NCBI GenBank assembly: GCA_025351745.1
Contig: JANXVI010000106.1
Location: 1 to 34,779, forward strand
Length of the DNA: 34,779 nt
Direction: 5' to 3'
Source: Rhodoferax sp.
GTDB lineage: Bacteria > Pseudomonadota > Gammaproteobacteria > Burkholderiales > Burkholderiaceae_C
This document shows positions 8,413 through 15,665 of the stretch, in pieces; position 1 is the stretch's first letter; every line of letters begins with the position of its first letter. The notes below the pieces were generated by a model. It was not told the DNA's origin. It saw only the letters and a program-made list of their open reading frames with translations, and did no database searches. The position numbers and the translations under genes are program-made.

Positions 8413-9264
8413 GTGACACCACTGACCCAGTTCCTGTTATGCTTTAACGATAAAGAGCCAACCTCAACAGTGACAACCCCGGCGTCCCCATCCACCCTTG
8501 AATTGCAGCAGTTGCGATTGGACGATGCGCGTGCTTTGCTGGACCATGCCATGTTGGGGTCCCTGCCGTCACGCGAACAATCACCACTGGAGTATCTGCA
8601 GGGTGTCATTGACGGCCTATGCGAACTCTCTCTCAAAGACCCTCTGACCGGCCTTGGCAACCGTCGGCATTTCCGCGCAGTGCAAGAGCGCACCATCGAT
8701 GGCGTTGCGCGATCGGGCGATCCAGCGCTGTTGTTAATGCTCGACATTGACCACTTCAAAAGCGTCAATGACACCCAAGGTCACCAGGCTGGTGATCAGG
8801 TGTTGCAGGCCGTGGCCCGTTGCGTGGCCAGTTGCGTGCGTCCCATGGATACCGTTGCCCGTTATGGTGGAGAAGAATTTGCAGTCGTACTACCCAACTG
8901 CCACGCCTCTTTTGGCGCTACCGTGGCCGAACGTATCCGTGCGACCATCGAAGCATTGGTGATTCCGATATCGCCCGTCTTGTCGCTGAAGGTGACCATC
9001 AGCATTGGCGGCGCCTATGCACCAGAGTGGGTGCGCTCAACCGCAGAATTGTGGACGGAGCGTGCCGACGTTCAGCTATACCGGGCAAAAAAAGAAGGCC
9101 GTAACCGTGTATGCCTGGACCACCAGCAAGAAATTTATGTCAGTGCCGAAGAAAAAAATCTCTTGTTTGGCCATCTCGCTCTGGGTGACCCGGCATGGAT
9201 CGAAAATGTTTCCGGCGAAGTGCCAGGCAGTCTCGCCGCCAGCGCCATGCAAAGGGTGAATTGA
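8413..9264 (+). CDS. GGDEF-domain diguanylate cyclase
   Basis: The GGDEF domain makes cyclic di-GMP from two GTP. The protein has 283 residues. The N-terminal 75 or so contain no sensor domain I recognise. The catalytic domain begins at DPLTGLGNRR (about 77) and has DIDHFKSVND for metal binding. The active loop is GGEEF, with the inhibitory-site motif RPMD exactly five residues before it, so product feedback is likely. No membrane segment is seen, suggesting a cytoplasmic protein. The GTG start at 8413 is chosen because AGGTGAG precedes it by nine bases. The stop overlaps the start of the MinD-like gene by one base, so the two are translationally coupled. Confidence 0.9.
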   Translation: MTPLTQFLLCFNDKEPTSTVTTPASPSTLELQQLRLDDARALLDHAMLGSLPSREQSPLEYLQGVIDGLCELSLKDPLTGLGNRRHFRAVQERTIDGVARSGDPALLLMLDIDHFKSVNDTQGHQAGDQVLQAVARCVASCVRPMDTVARYGGEEFAVVLPNCHASFGATVAERIRATIEALVIPISPVLSLKVTISIGGAYAPEWVRSTAELWTERADVQLYRAKKEGRNRVCLDHQQEIYVSAEEKNLLFGHLALGDPAWIENVSGEVPGSLAASAMQRVN

Positions 9265-10100
9265 TGGCTGACAAACTAACTCCCCCAATTCCTAGCGAGG
9301 ATTCTTCGACGTTGCCCCTCAGGCCCGTGGGTAAAGTGATTGCGGTAACCAGCGGCAAAGGTGGTGTGGGTAAAACTTTTGTATCTGCGAACCTGGCCGC
9401 GGCACTGGCCAAACTGGGCCTGCGCGTGTTGGTGCTGGACGCAGATCTGGGGTTGGCCAACCTCGATGTGGTCCTTAACCTCTATCCCAAGATCACACTG
9501 CACGATGTATTCACCGGCAAAGCCAAGCTCGAAGATGCCGTCATCCGCGCACCGGGCGGGTTCTCGGTACTCTTGGCAGGTTCCGGTATGGTAGAGTACT
9601 CACGCCTGACGCCGGAAGTGCGCGACGACTTCTTGCGCGTCATGGCCGGGCTGGTTCCCCATTACGACGTCGTTTTGCTGGACACCGGAGCGGGCATCTC
9701 CGACGTGGTGTTGTTTGCAGTGTCGCTGGCGTCTGAAGTCATTGTGGTCGCAACGCCCGAGCCCACATCGTTGACCGATGCCTATGCCACGGTCAAGGTG
9801 TTGGTAGGCCAGCAAAAGCGACAGACCATACGCATGGTTATCAACCAGACTGCAAGACTGGGCGATGGGCGCGCCATCACCTTGCAATTGCAACAGGTAC
9901 TGGACCGGTTTGTGCCAACCGAACCAGGTCGCGCCATCAAACTGGTCCACATGGGCGATATTCCGGCAGACCATGCGGTGCGCCAGGCCATCATGCGCCG
10001 CCAATTGCTGATGCAGGCCACACCCAGTTGTCCGGCCGCGATGGCCATCTCGCAGTTGGCTCTCAAGCTCGAAGAGAGCGTGATCTCCCGCAACAAATAG
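9264..10100 (+). CDS. MinD/ParA-family ATPase (FlhG-like)
   Basis: This is a deviant Walker A ATPase of the group that positions cell structures such as the division site, flagella and DNA. It has 278 residues. The loop SGKGGVGKT covers residues 30-38 with the signature lysine. LDADLGLANLDVVLNL is the switch region typical of the MinD/FlhG branch, and LLDTGAGISDVV is the Walker B strand. The N-terminal 20 residues are proline-rich, and I do not see the DQA..LR activation motif of true FlhG. The start at 9264 shares one base with the cyclase stop and has AAGGG upstream. A longer in-frame start at 9195 would lie wholly inside the cyclase gene and is rejected. With no flagellar or min genes around, the cargo is unknown. 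Confidence 0.88.
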   Translation: MADKLTPPIPSEDSSTLPLRPVGKVIAVTSGKGGVGKTFVSANLAAALAKLGLRVLVLDADLGLANLDVVLNLYPKITLHDVFTGKAKLEDAVIRAPGGFSVLLAGSGMVEYSRLTPEVRDDFLRVMAGLVPHYDVVLLDTGAGISDVVLFAVSLASEVIVVATPEPTSLTDAYATVKVLVGQQKRQTIRMVINQTARLGDGRAITLQLQQVLDRFVPTEPGRAIKLVHMGDIPADHAVRQAIMRRQLLMQATPSCPAAMAISQLALKLEESVISRNK

Positions 10101-10115
10101 GCACAGGGCGGGCTA

Positions 10116-10961
10116 TCAGGCTGTCACAATCCAGCCCTCCAGTGGATCCATGTCTGCAGGCAAGCCATAGAGCGAGTCACCTTCGGAATGTTGCTGGTCC
10201 GCCCATGCGGCTTGCACGAGGCACAACACGGCGTCCAGTGCATCGCCTGTGGCGTCGTCTACCAACGCATCACGCTGGGCGTGCGTCAGCTTCAGGCGCA
10301 GACCCAAACGGGTACGACCTGCCTCCAGCCCTGTGACGAGGTCTTTGCGCGCGATCAAACGTTCAGGTGTTTGTTTGGATCGCTCATCACTCTTGTAACT
10401 TCGTTGGCCCAGTATTTCGCGTGCCAGCAGGCCGGGATAGGCCTCCAAAGCGACCTTCTGGGGCGACACTTCATCGGATTCCAGCACAGCGGATGACGGC
10501 ATATGCAAACCTGGCATGCTGACGCCTGCGGCCAGTAGCCGTGGCACGCCCGCATGCAGCATATAAGCCACCGGAGGATTCACCCACTTCATCGAAGGAC
10601 TGGAGCCCGCTGGCCGATCGCAAGCCCGATGGGCAAATTTACCCCCCACCGGCCGCGCACCGCAGAATGCCGCAAACGCATCACGGATCTCCGCACGGGT
10701 CAGCGTGGTGTAGTGCTGTATGCAGGCCCGCCACTCCAAAGGCCATCCCAGTGCCCTGACTAACTCACGTGGCAACCCGAACGGCAGATCAAAACCGCCG
10801 GTCCAGGCAACAGGTTGCGACAACCATTGCTCAAAGGCTGCCAGCGAGGGCAAGCGCTCCAACTTGTCCATTACCACGACATGCCCGCGCAACCGGCCCC
10901 ACGCCACGACAATGGGTTTGCGACCCGAGGGCGCACTGGAGAAATCACAACCGACCAGCAT
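10116..10961 (-). CDS. DUF429 domain protein
   Basis: This 281-residue protein opens with LVGCDFSSAPSGRKPIVVAWG, the DUF429 signature, predicted to adopt an RNase H-like fold with an acidic first strand. FDLPFGLPRELV and, near the end, DDATGDALDAVLCLVQAAWA are the other conserved blocks. The late aspartates would complete a metal site. Function in this family is not established; nuclease-like activity is inference from the fold. The ATG at 10961 has AAAGGGCAAGG directly upstream. It converges with the MinD-like gene (15 bases) and is separated from the EamA gene by repeat E copy 2. Confidence 0.8.
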   Translation of the reverse strand: MLVGCDFSSAPSGRKPIVVAWGRLRGHVVVMDKLERLPSLAAFEQWLSQPVAWTGGFDLPFGLPRELVRALGWPLEWRACIQHYTTLTRAEIRDAFAAFCGARPVGGKFAHRACDRPAGSSPSMKWVNPPVAYMLHAGVPRLLAAGVSMPGLHMPSSAVLESDEVSPQKVALEAYPGLLAREILGQRSYKSDERSKQTPERLIARKDLVTGLEAGRTRLGLRLKLTHAQRDALVDDATGDALDAVLCLVQAAWADQQHSEGDSLYGLPADMDPLEGWIVTA

Positions 10962-10974
10962 CCTTGCCCTTTCA

Positions 10975-11020
10975 AATCAGTTGAGGACAGAGCCGCCCCA
11001 TGCGTCGGTCTGTCCCACAA
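10975..11020. repeat. inverted-repeat element E, copy 2
   Basis: GGACAGA (10985-10991) pairs with TCTGTCC (11009-11015). The 19-base arm 10975-10993 is identical to the minus strand of 94-76, and 11007-11020 matches the minus strand of 71-58 with one mismatch. The 13-base loop is unrelated to that of copy 1. It fills nearly all of the gap between the DUF429 gene start and the EamA gene end. Confidence 0.75.
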
Positions 11021-11023
11021 GTC

Positions 11024-11905
11024 TCAGGATAGCGCCAACGCCATGACACCAGCGCCAATACAGGCCGCGCCAAAGAAGCGCGCGAGCCGATCGCCCTCAC
11101 CGAGCAACTGCCCTCCGATCAAGGCTGCGAACAGCATGGATACCTCACGGGCCGGTGCCACACGGCTCAACGGAGCCACCTGCATGGCATACAAAACCAA
11201 CACATAGGAGATGGGACTGATGACGCCGACAACCGTGGCGTACTTCCACTGGACCTTCCACAACGATCGCGCCTCGTGCGGCTTACGAAACAGCGCGGGC
11301 AGAAGGAATGCCAAGCGCACAAAATTGCCGAAATAGTCGACCAGGATGGGGGACATGAACAGCATCTTCACTGCGTAGCCGTCGACCACCGTATAGCTGG
11401 CAATGAACACCCCTGTCAGCAACCCATACAACATGCCCTTTCGGACCCTCGCACGGTGGTCTGCACTGTGTGTATCGCGGAACAGGCCGGGACCACCTGC
11501 AATGAGGAAGACGCCGATGACAACGGCAAAAACGCCGCCGAAACCCAAAGCGGAGATATGTTCCCCCAAAAAGAGGGTCGCCACCAAGGACGACAGCAAA
11601 GGACCGGAGCCCCGCGCCAGCGGATAAACAACCGTCAAATCGGCCTTGCGGTAACCCCGCAACAGGACCACGAAATAGATGGTGTGCAGCACGCCACTGG
11701 CGGCAACAAGACTCCACTCATGTCGCCCCCATGCCGGCACCTGCTGCCAGCCCAGCCATAGTCCCACCGGGGCCCAGAAAACCATCATGACCAGCGAACT
11801 GAAGCACGAGAAACGTACATCGCCGCCCGCCTTCTTTGCAGCGATATTCCAACATGCATGGATGAGCCCGGCCAGTATGACCAACGCGAGGGCAGATGCG
11901 GGCAT
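11024..11905 (-). CDS. EamA/DMT-superfamily membrane transporter
   Basis: This 293-residue integral inner-membrane protein has about ten hydrophobic segments arranged as two EamA repeats, the build of the drug/metabolite transporter superfamily. The first repeat includes LIHACWNIAAKK near the N-terminus and VYPLARGSGPLLSSLVATLFLGE. The second contains VDGYAVK and VAPAREVSMLFAALIGGQLLGEG. The substrate cannot be read from sequence; family members export amino acids, metabolites or drugs. It lies 12 bases after the BLUF gene on the same strand and may share its transcript with folE. Confidence 0.88.
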   Translation of the reverse strand: MPASALALVILAGLIHACWNIAAKKAGGDVRFSCFSSLVMMVFWAPVGLWLGWQQVPAWGRHEWSLVAASGVLHTIYFVVLLRGYRKADLTVVYPLARGSGPLLSSLVATLFLGEHISALGFGGVFAVVIGVFLIAGGPGLFRDTHSADHRARVRKGMLYGLLTGVFIASYTVVDGYAVKMLFMSPILVDYFGNFVRLAFLLPALFRKPHEARSLWKVQWKYATVVGVISPISYVLVLYAMQVAPLSRVAPAREVSMLFAALIGGQLLGEGDRLARFFGAACIGAGVMALALS

Positions 11906-11917
11906 GCCCGAACGGCT

Positions 11918-12340
11918 TTATGCTCTGCCGATGATGGAGGCTGTGGCCATCAGTTCTTCAAGCAGCGCCAAAGACACCTTACCTGACACAGAATAGGGGT
12001 CCAGCTCAGGCTTCTCTGCGTACTTCAACAGGATATTGGTGTTGATCTTGGACATGTTGACCTGGCCCATAGTCCAGCCACCAAAACGCCGTTCCGAGAT
12101 TTCCTCGTAATGCAGCAGCACAACATCCTTGTGCCGCGCATCGCGCTGGATGTGGCCGTACAACTCGCTCACCGGCATGCGACCGCCTTCTATGGCCTGC
12201 AGAAAAATACCACCGCCGTAACACAGAATACCGGTGATGCCGCAGGTCGGGTTGTAATGGCGGGCCTGCGTCAATATGGCCTCGATGGCGTCGGCACCGG
12301 AATCGACGGCACGACTGGCATACAACAAACGTACCAACAT
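11918..12340 (-). CDS. BLUF-domain blue-light sensor protein
   Basis: BLUF domains bind FAD and sense blue light. This 140-residue protein is one BLUF domain (residues 1 to about 95) plus a C-terminal extension of about 45 residues. The photochemical residues are all present: Tyr7 in RLLYAS, Asn30 in the segment leading to CGITGIL, Gln48 in FLQAIEG, and Trp89 with Met91 in GGWTMG. It should therefore be photoactive. There is no fused output domain, so signalling probably goes through protein contact. It follows folE with only three bases between, which suggests coupled translation, and precedes the EamA transporter by 12 bases. Confidence 0.93.
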   Translation of the reverse strand: MLVRLLYASRAVDSGADAIEAILTQARHYNPTCGITGILCYGGGIFLQAIEGGRMPVSELYGHIQRDARHKDVVLLHYEEISERRFGGWTMGQVNMSKINTNILLKYAEKPELDPYSVSGKVSLALLEELMATASIIGRA

Positions 12341-12343
12341 GGA

Positions 12344-13069
12344 TTAGCCTTTCCGTGGGATCAAGGACAAAAACTCGCGCCGCAAATTGGGATCTTTCAG
12401 GAACACACCGCGCATGACCGAGTTGATCATCTTGCTGTCCATGTCCTTTACGCCCCGCCAAGCCATGCAGTAGTGGCTGGCTTCCATGACGATGGCCAGG
12501 CCATCAGGTTGGGTTTTTTCCTGGATCAGGTCTGCCAATTGCACGACCGCCTCTTCCTGGATCTGGGGCCTGCCCATGATCCACTCGGCCAGACGCGCGT
12601 ATTTGGACAAGCCAATAACGTTGGTGTGTTCGTTGGGCATGACGCCGATCCAGATCTTGCCGATGACGGGGCAGAAATGGTGGCTGCAGGCACTGCGCAC
12701 CGTAATGGGGCCGACGATCATCAATTCATTCAGATGGCCGACGTTCGGAAATTCGGTGATCGCGGGGCATGCGACGTAACGGCCACGAAACACCTCGTTG
12801 ACGTACATCTTCGCCACGCGACGCGCCGTGTTGTCGGTGTTGTGGTCGTTGACGGTGTCAATGACAAGGCTGTCCAATACGCCTTGCATTTTTACTTCGA
12901 CTTCATCGAGCAATTTTTCCAACTCGGCTGGCGTAACGAAGTCTGCGATGTTGTCGTTGGCATGGAAACGCTTGCGGGCGGCCACGAGACGTTCGCGGAT
13001 TTTGACGGAAACGGGGGTTCCCTCATCGGTGTTGGCTGGGTTCATGGTAGTCGGTGTTTGCATTAGCAT
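12344..13069 (-). CDS. folE: GTP cyclohydrolase I
   Basis: FolE converts GTP to 7,8-dihydroneopterin triphosphate, the first step of folate (tetrahydropterin) synthesis, in the cytoplasm. From the ATG at 13069 it has 241 residues. The zinc and active-site motif SACSHHFCP holds Cys128 and His131, and SHYCMAWRGV holds the third zinc ligand Cys201. The core NTDNTARRVAKMYVNEVFRG and IGLSKYARL are typical. A TTG nine codons upstream keeps the frame open, and ATGs at 13063 and 13045 are alternatives. The N-terminal 40 residues are poorly conserved in the family, so the exact start is uncertain. NudB, encoded at 15122, would act on its product. It is tightly linked to the BLUF gene. Confidence 0.94.
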   Translation of the reverse strand: MLMQTPTTMNPANTDEGTPVSVKIRERLVAARKRFHANDNIADFVTPAELEKLLDEVEVKMQGVLDSLVIDTVNDHNTDNTARRVAKMYVNEVFRGRYVACPAITEFPNVGHLNELMIVGPITVRSACSHHFCPVIGKIWIGVMPNEHTNVIGLSKYARLAEWIMGRPQIQEEAVVQLADLIQEKTQPDGLAIVMEASHYCMAWRGVKDMDSKMINSVMRGVFLKDPNLRREFLSLIPRKG

Positions 13070-13106
13070 TGTCAGAATACTACCAGCCTTTGACAAGTAG
13101 GGTTTT

Positions 13107-13159
13107 TAGCCGCTGGCCCTCGTGTTTACTGCGTTTTCAGCTATCAATTCAATAGCGAC
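13107..13159 (-). repeat. dispersed repeat F, copy 2, between clsB and folE
   Basis: On the minus strand GCTATTGAATTGATAGC forms a stem-loop (13156 to 13140), followed by ACGAGGGC at 13123-13116. The stem start to box distance is 33 bases. The copy fills most of the gap between the clsB stop (13149) and the folE start, and overlaps the last codons of clsB by about ten bases. Confidence 0.75.
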
Positions 13160-14369
13160 GATTCGCTACATAGAGCAGCAAGCGCATCATGCCAAAAGCG
13201 AGTCGGTCCAGCAGGCGCTGGCGCAACGGACGCTGGGCATAGGATTGGGCATGGAGTTGTACGCCATGGGATTGCATGGCCGCCTCCAGACAGGAGCGCA
13301 AGGTCGCAGCAAATTGAGCATCGTCAACCACCACATTCGCTTCTCGCGCGAGCAACAAACTCAAAGGGTCCAGATTGGAGGAGCCCACGGTGGCCCACCG
13401 TCCATCCACCACGGCCACCTTGGCGTGCAAAAAACCCACCGAATACTCATGGATCTCAACACCTGCGGCCAGTAGCACGCCGAGCACTGGCCGCGCACCG
13501 TGGTACTGCATGAAATATTCATAGCGCCCTTGCAACAACAATCGCACCCGTACACCGCGCTTGGCTGCGTGTACCAAGGCGCGGCGCAATTTGCCACCGG
13601 GCAAAAAGTAGGCATTGGCGATCAACACCTCCGTGCGGGCTGTTGCGATGGCCTTCAAGTAAGAGCGTTCAATGCGGGTGCGGTTACGAAGGTTGTCACG
13701 TACGACCAGCATGGCACGCATGCTCGCGTGGGCCGCTTCAATTCGGTTGGCAGGTGCGACATCCGCAGCACTAGCCATGACTGTCGAGTCATTCCAGGTA
13801 TCGTGTGCGTCCTTGAATTCCATATGCCTGAGTTGGTGCGAAATTGTCAGCCGGTCCCAGAACTGCACCATGGCGCCGTGGACATCCGCCACCAGAGGTC
13901 CCTTCGCCACAACCGAAAAATCAAATCGTGGCGACTCCAATGCACCATGGCCCGGGTCAACATAGTCATCTAGTATGTTGATGCCGCCACAGAACGCGGT
14001 GTGTCTATCGACCACACACAGCTTGCGGTGCAAGCGACGCCAGACCACGGGCACTAGCAAGCCCAACCGGCCCAGCGGAGAAAACCGGTGCCAGAGAACG
14101 CCAGCGTCGGTCAGGCGCTTAGCCCATACATCTGGGACATGGGGCGTGCCGATGCCATCCATCAGCAAATAGACCCAAACACCCCGCAGAGCCGCGCGCT
14201 CCAGTGCGGCGGCGACCGCTTCACCCGTCACATCAAAATGGAAGATGTACGTCTCCAACCGCACTTCTTTCGCGCTGGCATCGATGGCAGCTATCAGGGC
14301 AGGGAAGAATTCGACACCGCCTTGCAAAAGGCGAACGTCGTGACCGTCCTTAAACTGCAGCGCGGTCAC
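13149..14369 (-). CDS. clsB: cardiolipin synthase B-like phospholipase D family protein
   Basis: Members of this family join phospholipids to make cardiolipin at the inner membrane. The 406-residue protein has two phospholipase D motifs: HRKLCVVD at residues 114-121 and HAKVAVVD at about 315-322, each followed by the usual G-rich stretch (FCGGIN and VGSSNLD). No N-terminal membrane segments are visible, which fits ClsB rather than ClsA. The GTG start at 14369 overlaps the stop of the phosphodiesterase gene by four bases. E. coli has the same ybhP-clsB neighbours, which supports the name. The 3' end runs into repeat F copy 2. Confidence 0.9.
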   Translation of the reverse strand: MTALQFKDGHDVRLLQGGVEFFPALIAAIDASAKEVRLETYIFHFDVTGEAVAAALERAALRGVWVYLLMDGIGTPHVPDVWAKRLTDAGVLWHRFSPLGRLGLLVPVVWRRLHRKLCVVDRHTAFCGGINILDDYVDPGHGALESPRFDFSVVAKGPLVADVHGAMVQFWDRLTISHQLRHMEFKDAHDTWNDSTVMASAADVAPANRIEAAHASMRAMLVVRDNLRNRTRIERSYLKAIATARTEVLIANAYFLPGGKLRRALVHAAKRGVRVRLLLQGRYEYFMQYHGARPVLGVLLAAGVEIHEYSVGFLHAKVAVVDGRWATVGSSNLDPLSLLLAREANVVVDDAQFAATLRSCLEAAMQSHGVQLHAQSYAQRPLRQRLLDRLAFGMMRLLLYVANRRY

Positions 14370-15109
14370 TGGACGTTCACAGGCAGTTCAAACTCGGCAA
14401 TCAGTGGCAGGTGGTCAGACATGCGCGCCCATATACGTCCACGCGGCACATGCAAGCCTAGAGGAGTCAACCCCCTGGCATAGACATGGTCCAGTTGCAC
14501 GACTGGCAGACGCGAGGGAAAGGTTGCGGCCTTTTGCTGGCTGAAAGACGCAAGGCCCGCCGAGCCCATGCTCTGTTGGACCGTACTACCCCAGTCGTTG
14601 AAGTCCCCGGCGACCACCAGGGCAGCGTCAGCGGGAACTTCCCGGCCAATGTATTTTTGCAACTGTGCGAGTTGGCGCACACGGCTGGCCTTGATCAAAC
14701 CCAGGTGCACCACGATCACATGCACTGCGCACCCGTGCACCGTCACTTCGGAGTGCAACAAACCGCGCTGCTCAAAACGGTGGTCGGACATGTCTTCGTG
14801 CTGGTGCGAAACCACAGGCCATCGAGACAACATGGCGTTGCCATGCTCGCCATGGCGTGTATGCGCATTGGTGCGATAGACCGCCGTATAGCCTTCTGGC
14901 GCTAGGAATTCAGCCTGAGGCATATCGGGCCAATGGGCAAAATACTCTGCCTCGCGCCGGTGCAGCTTACGCACCTCTTGCAAGCAAACAATATCGGCAT
15001 CCAGTTGCTCGACCGCGTGCCCCAGGTTATGTATCTCCAGGCGCCGCGCCGGGCCTATGCCCTGCACGCCTTTGTGGATGTTGTAGGTGGCGACCCGAAT
15101 CAATGCCAT
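14366..15109 (-). CDS. endonuclease/exonuclease/phosphatase family protein (YbhP-like)
   Basis: This 247-residue protein has the metal-dependent phosphodiesterase fold shared by exonuclease III, DNase I and inositol phosphatases. Visible active-site residues are Asn10 in VATYNIHKG, Glu45 in CLQEVRK, the GDFNDW motif in the second half, LDHVY, and the terminal SDHLP histidine. No signal peptide is seen. It overlaps clsB by four bases and lies 12 bases after nudB. The ybhP-clsB pair is conserved in enterobacteria, so a role tied to phospholipids is plausible, but the substrate is not known. Confidence 0.87.
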   Translation of the reverse strand: MALIRVATYNIHKGVQGIGPARRLEIHNLGHAVEQLDADIVCLQEVRKLHRREAEYFAHWPDMPQAEFLAPEGYTAVYRTNAHTRHGEHGNAMLSRWPVVSHQHEDMSDHRFEQRGLLHSEVTVHGCAVHVIVVHLGLIKASRVRQLAQLQKYIGREVPADAALVVAGDFNDWGSTVQQSMGSAGLASFSQQKAATFPSRLPVVQLDHVYARGLTPLGLHVPRGRIWARMSDHLPLIAEFELPVNVQ

Positions 15110-15121
15110 GTTTTGCCCTCG

Positions 15122-15613
15122 TTAACAACGACTGGCCCGACCGGCAAACCGGGGGAGCTGCAAGATTGCCTCTGCATTGGACGGCGAAAAACAGCGCTCG
15201 GCAGCTTGGTGGTGCGGCAGCCATTCGTAGGCCGTATGCTCGTGCGGATTGAGTTGTACACCACATCGCTGCGGTAGTTGTAGGCCAAACAAACGCTCGG
15301 TGTTGCGTGACACACCGGGCGCATAGCGGTGCAGCCATTGTGGGTAGATGTCGTAGTTATTCTCCAAATGCCAATCGGCCAAGGTGCCACTGCCTATCGA
15401 TTCTTGCGCACAGACGATGCCGGTTTCTTCGGCTACCTCACGTTCTGCGGTATGCGCCCAGCTCTCATCCGGGCTGTCTTTGCTGCCCGTGACCGACTGC
15501 CAATACTCAGCGCCCAAGCCGTCCCCGTCCGTGCGCCGGAGCACCAAGACATCCAATGCTCTCGTGTGTATGACCACCAGTACGGACTGCGGAATTTTGA
15601 AAGGTTTTTGCAT
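15122..15613 (-). CDS. nudB: dihydroneopterin triphosphate diphosphatase
   Basis: NudB removes pyrophosphate from dihydroneopterin triphosphate, the step after FolE in folate synthesis. The 163-residue protein starts MQKPFKIPQSVLVVIHT. Its Nudix box includes TGSKDSPDE followed by REVAEETGI, one residue longer in the first part than the classical pattern. HRYAPGVSRNTER is the NudB-specific segment. The ATG at 15613 is chosen over a TTG one codon earlier. No ribosome binding site is visible, because the six-T tract of the aspS terminator ends two bases before the ATG. Adjacent aspS and nudB also occur in E. coli. Confidence 0.9.
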   Translation of the reverse strand: MQKPFKIPQSVLVVIHTRALDVLVLRRTDGDGLGAEYWQSVTGSKDSPDESWAHTAEREVAEETGIVCAQESIGSGTLADWHLENNYDIYPQWLHRYAPGVSRNTERLFGLQLPQRCGVQLNPHEHTAYEWLPHHQAAERCFSPSNAEAILQLPRFAGRASRC

Positions 15614-15614
15614 C

Positions 15615-15642
15615 AAAAAAGGGCGCTATAAGGGCGCCCTTT
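15615..15642 (-). terminator. intrinsic terminator after aspS
   Basis: On the minus strand AAAGGGCGC (15642-15634) and GCGCCCTTT (15626-15618) form a perfect nine-pair stem with a seven-base loop. T residues continue to 15615, six in a row counting those in the stem. It lies 24 bases after the aspS stop and ends two bases before the nudB start codon. Confidence 0.85.
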
Positions 15643-15665
15643 GATTGTGCACCAAGCTATGCAAT

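Noticed and set aside
9195-9263. Longer N-terminus for the MinD-like ATPase
   Set aside because: It lies inside the cyclase gene. The start at 9264 has AAGGG upstream and overlaps the stop codon in the usual coupled fashion.
9264-10100. Naming the ATPase FlhG or MinD outright
   Set aside because: The N-terminal activation motif of FlhG is not visible, MinC and MinE are not nearby, and no flagellar genes are present.
12110-13066. A 318-residue plus-strand frame opposite folE and the BLUF gene
   Set aside because: It spans two recognised genes on the other strand, has no family resemblance, and shows the composition of an antisense shadow.
15115-15155. GCCCTCGT near the nudB end as a fifth repeat F copy
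   Set aside because: No stem-loop occurs at the 33-base position or near it, and the sequence after the box does not match.
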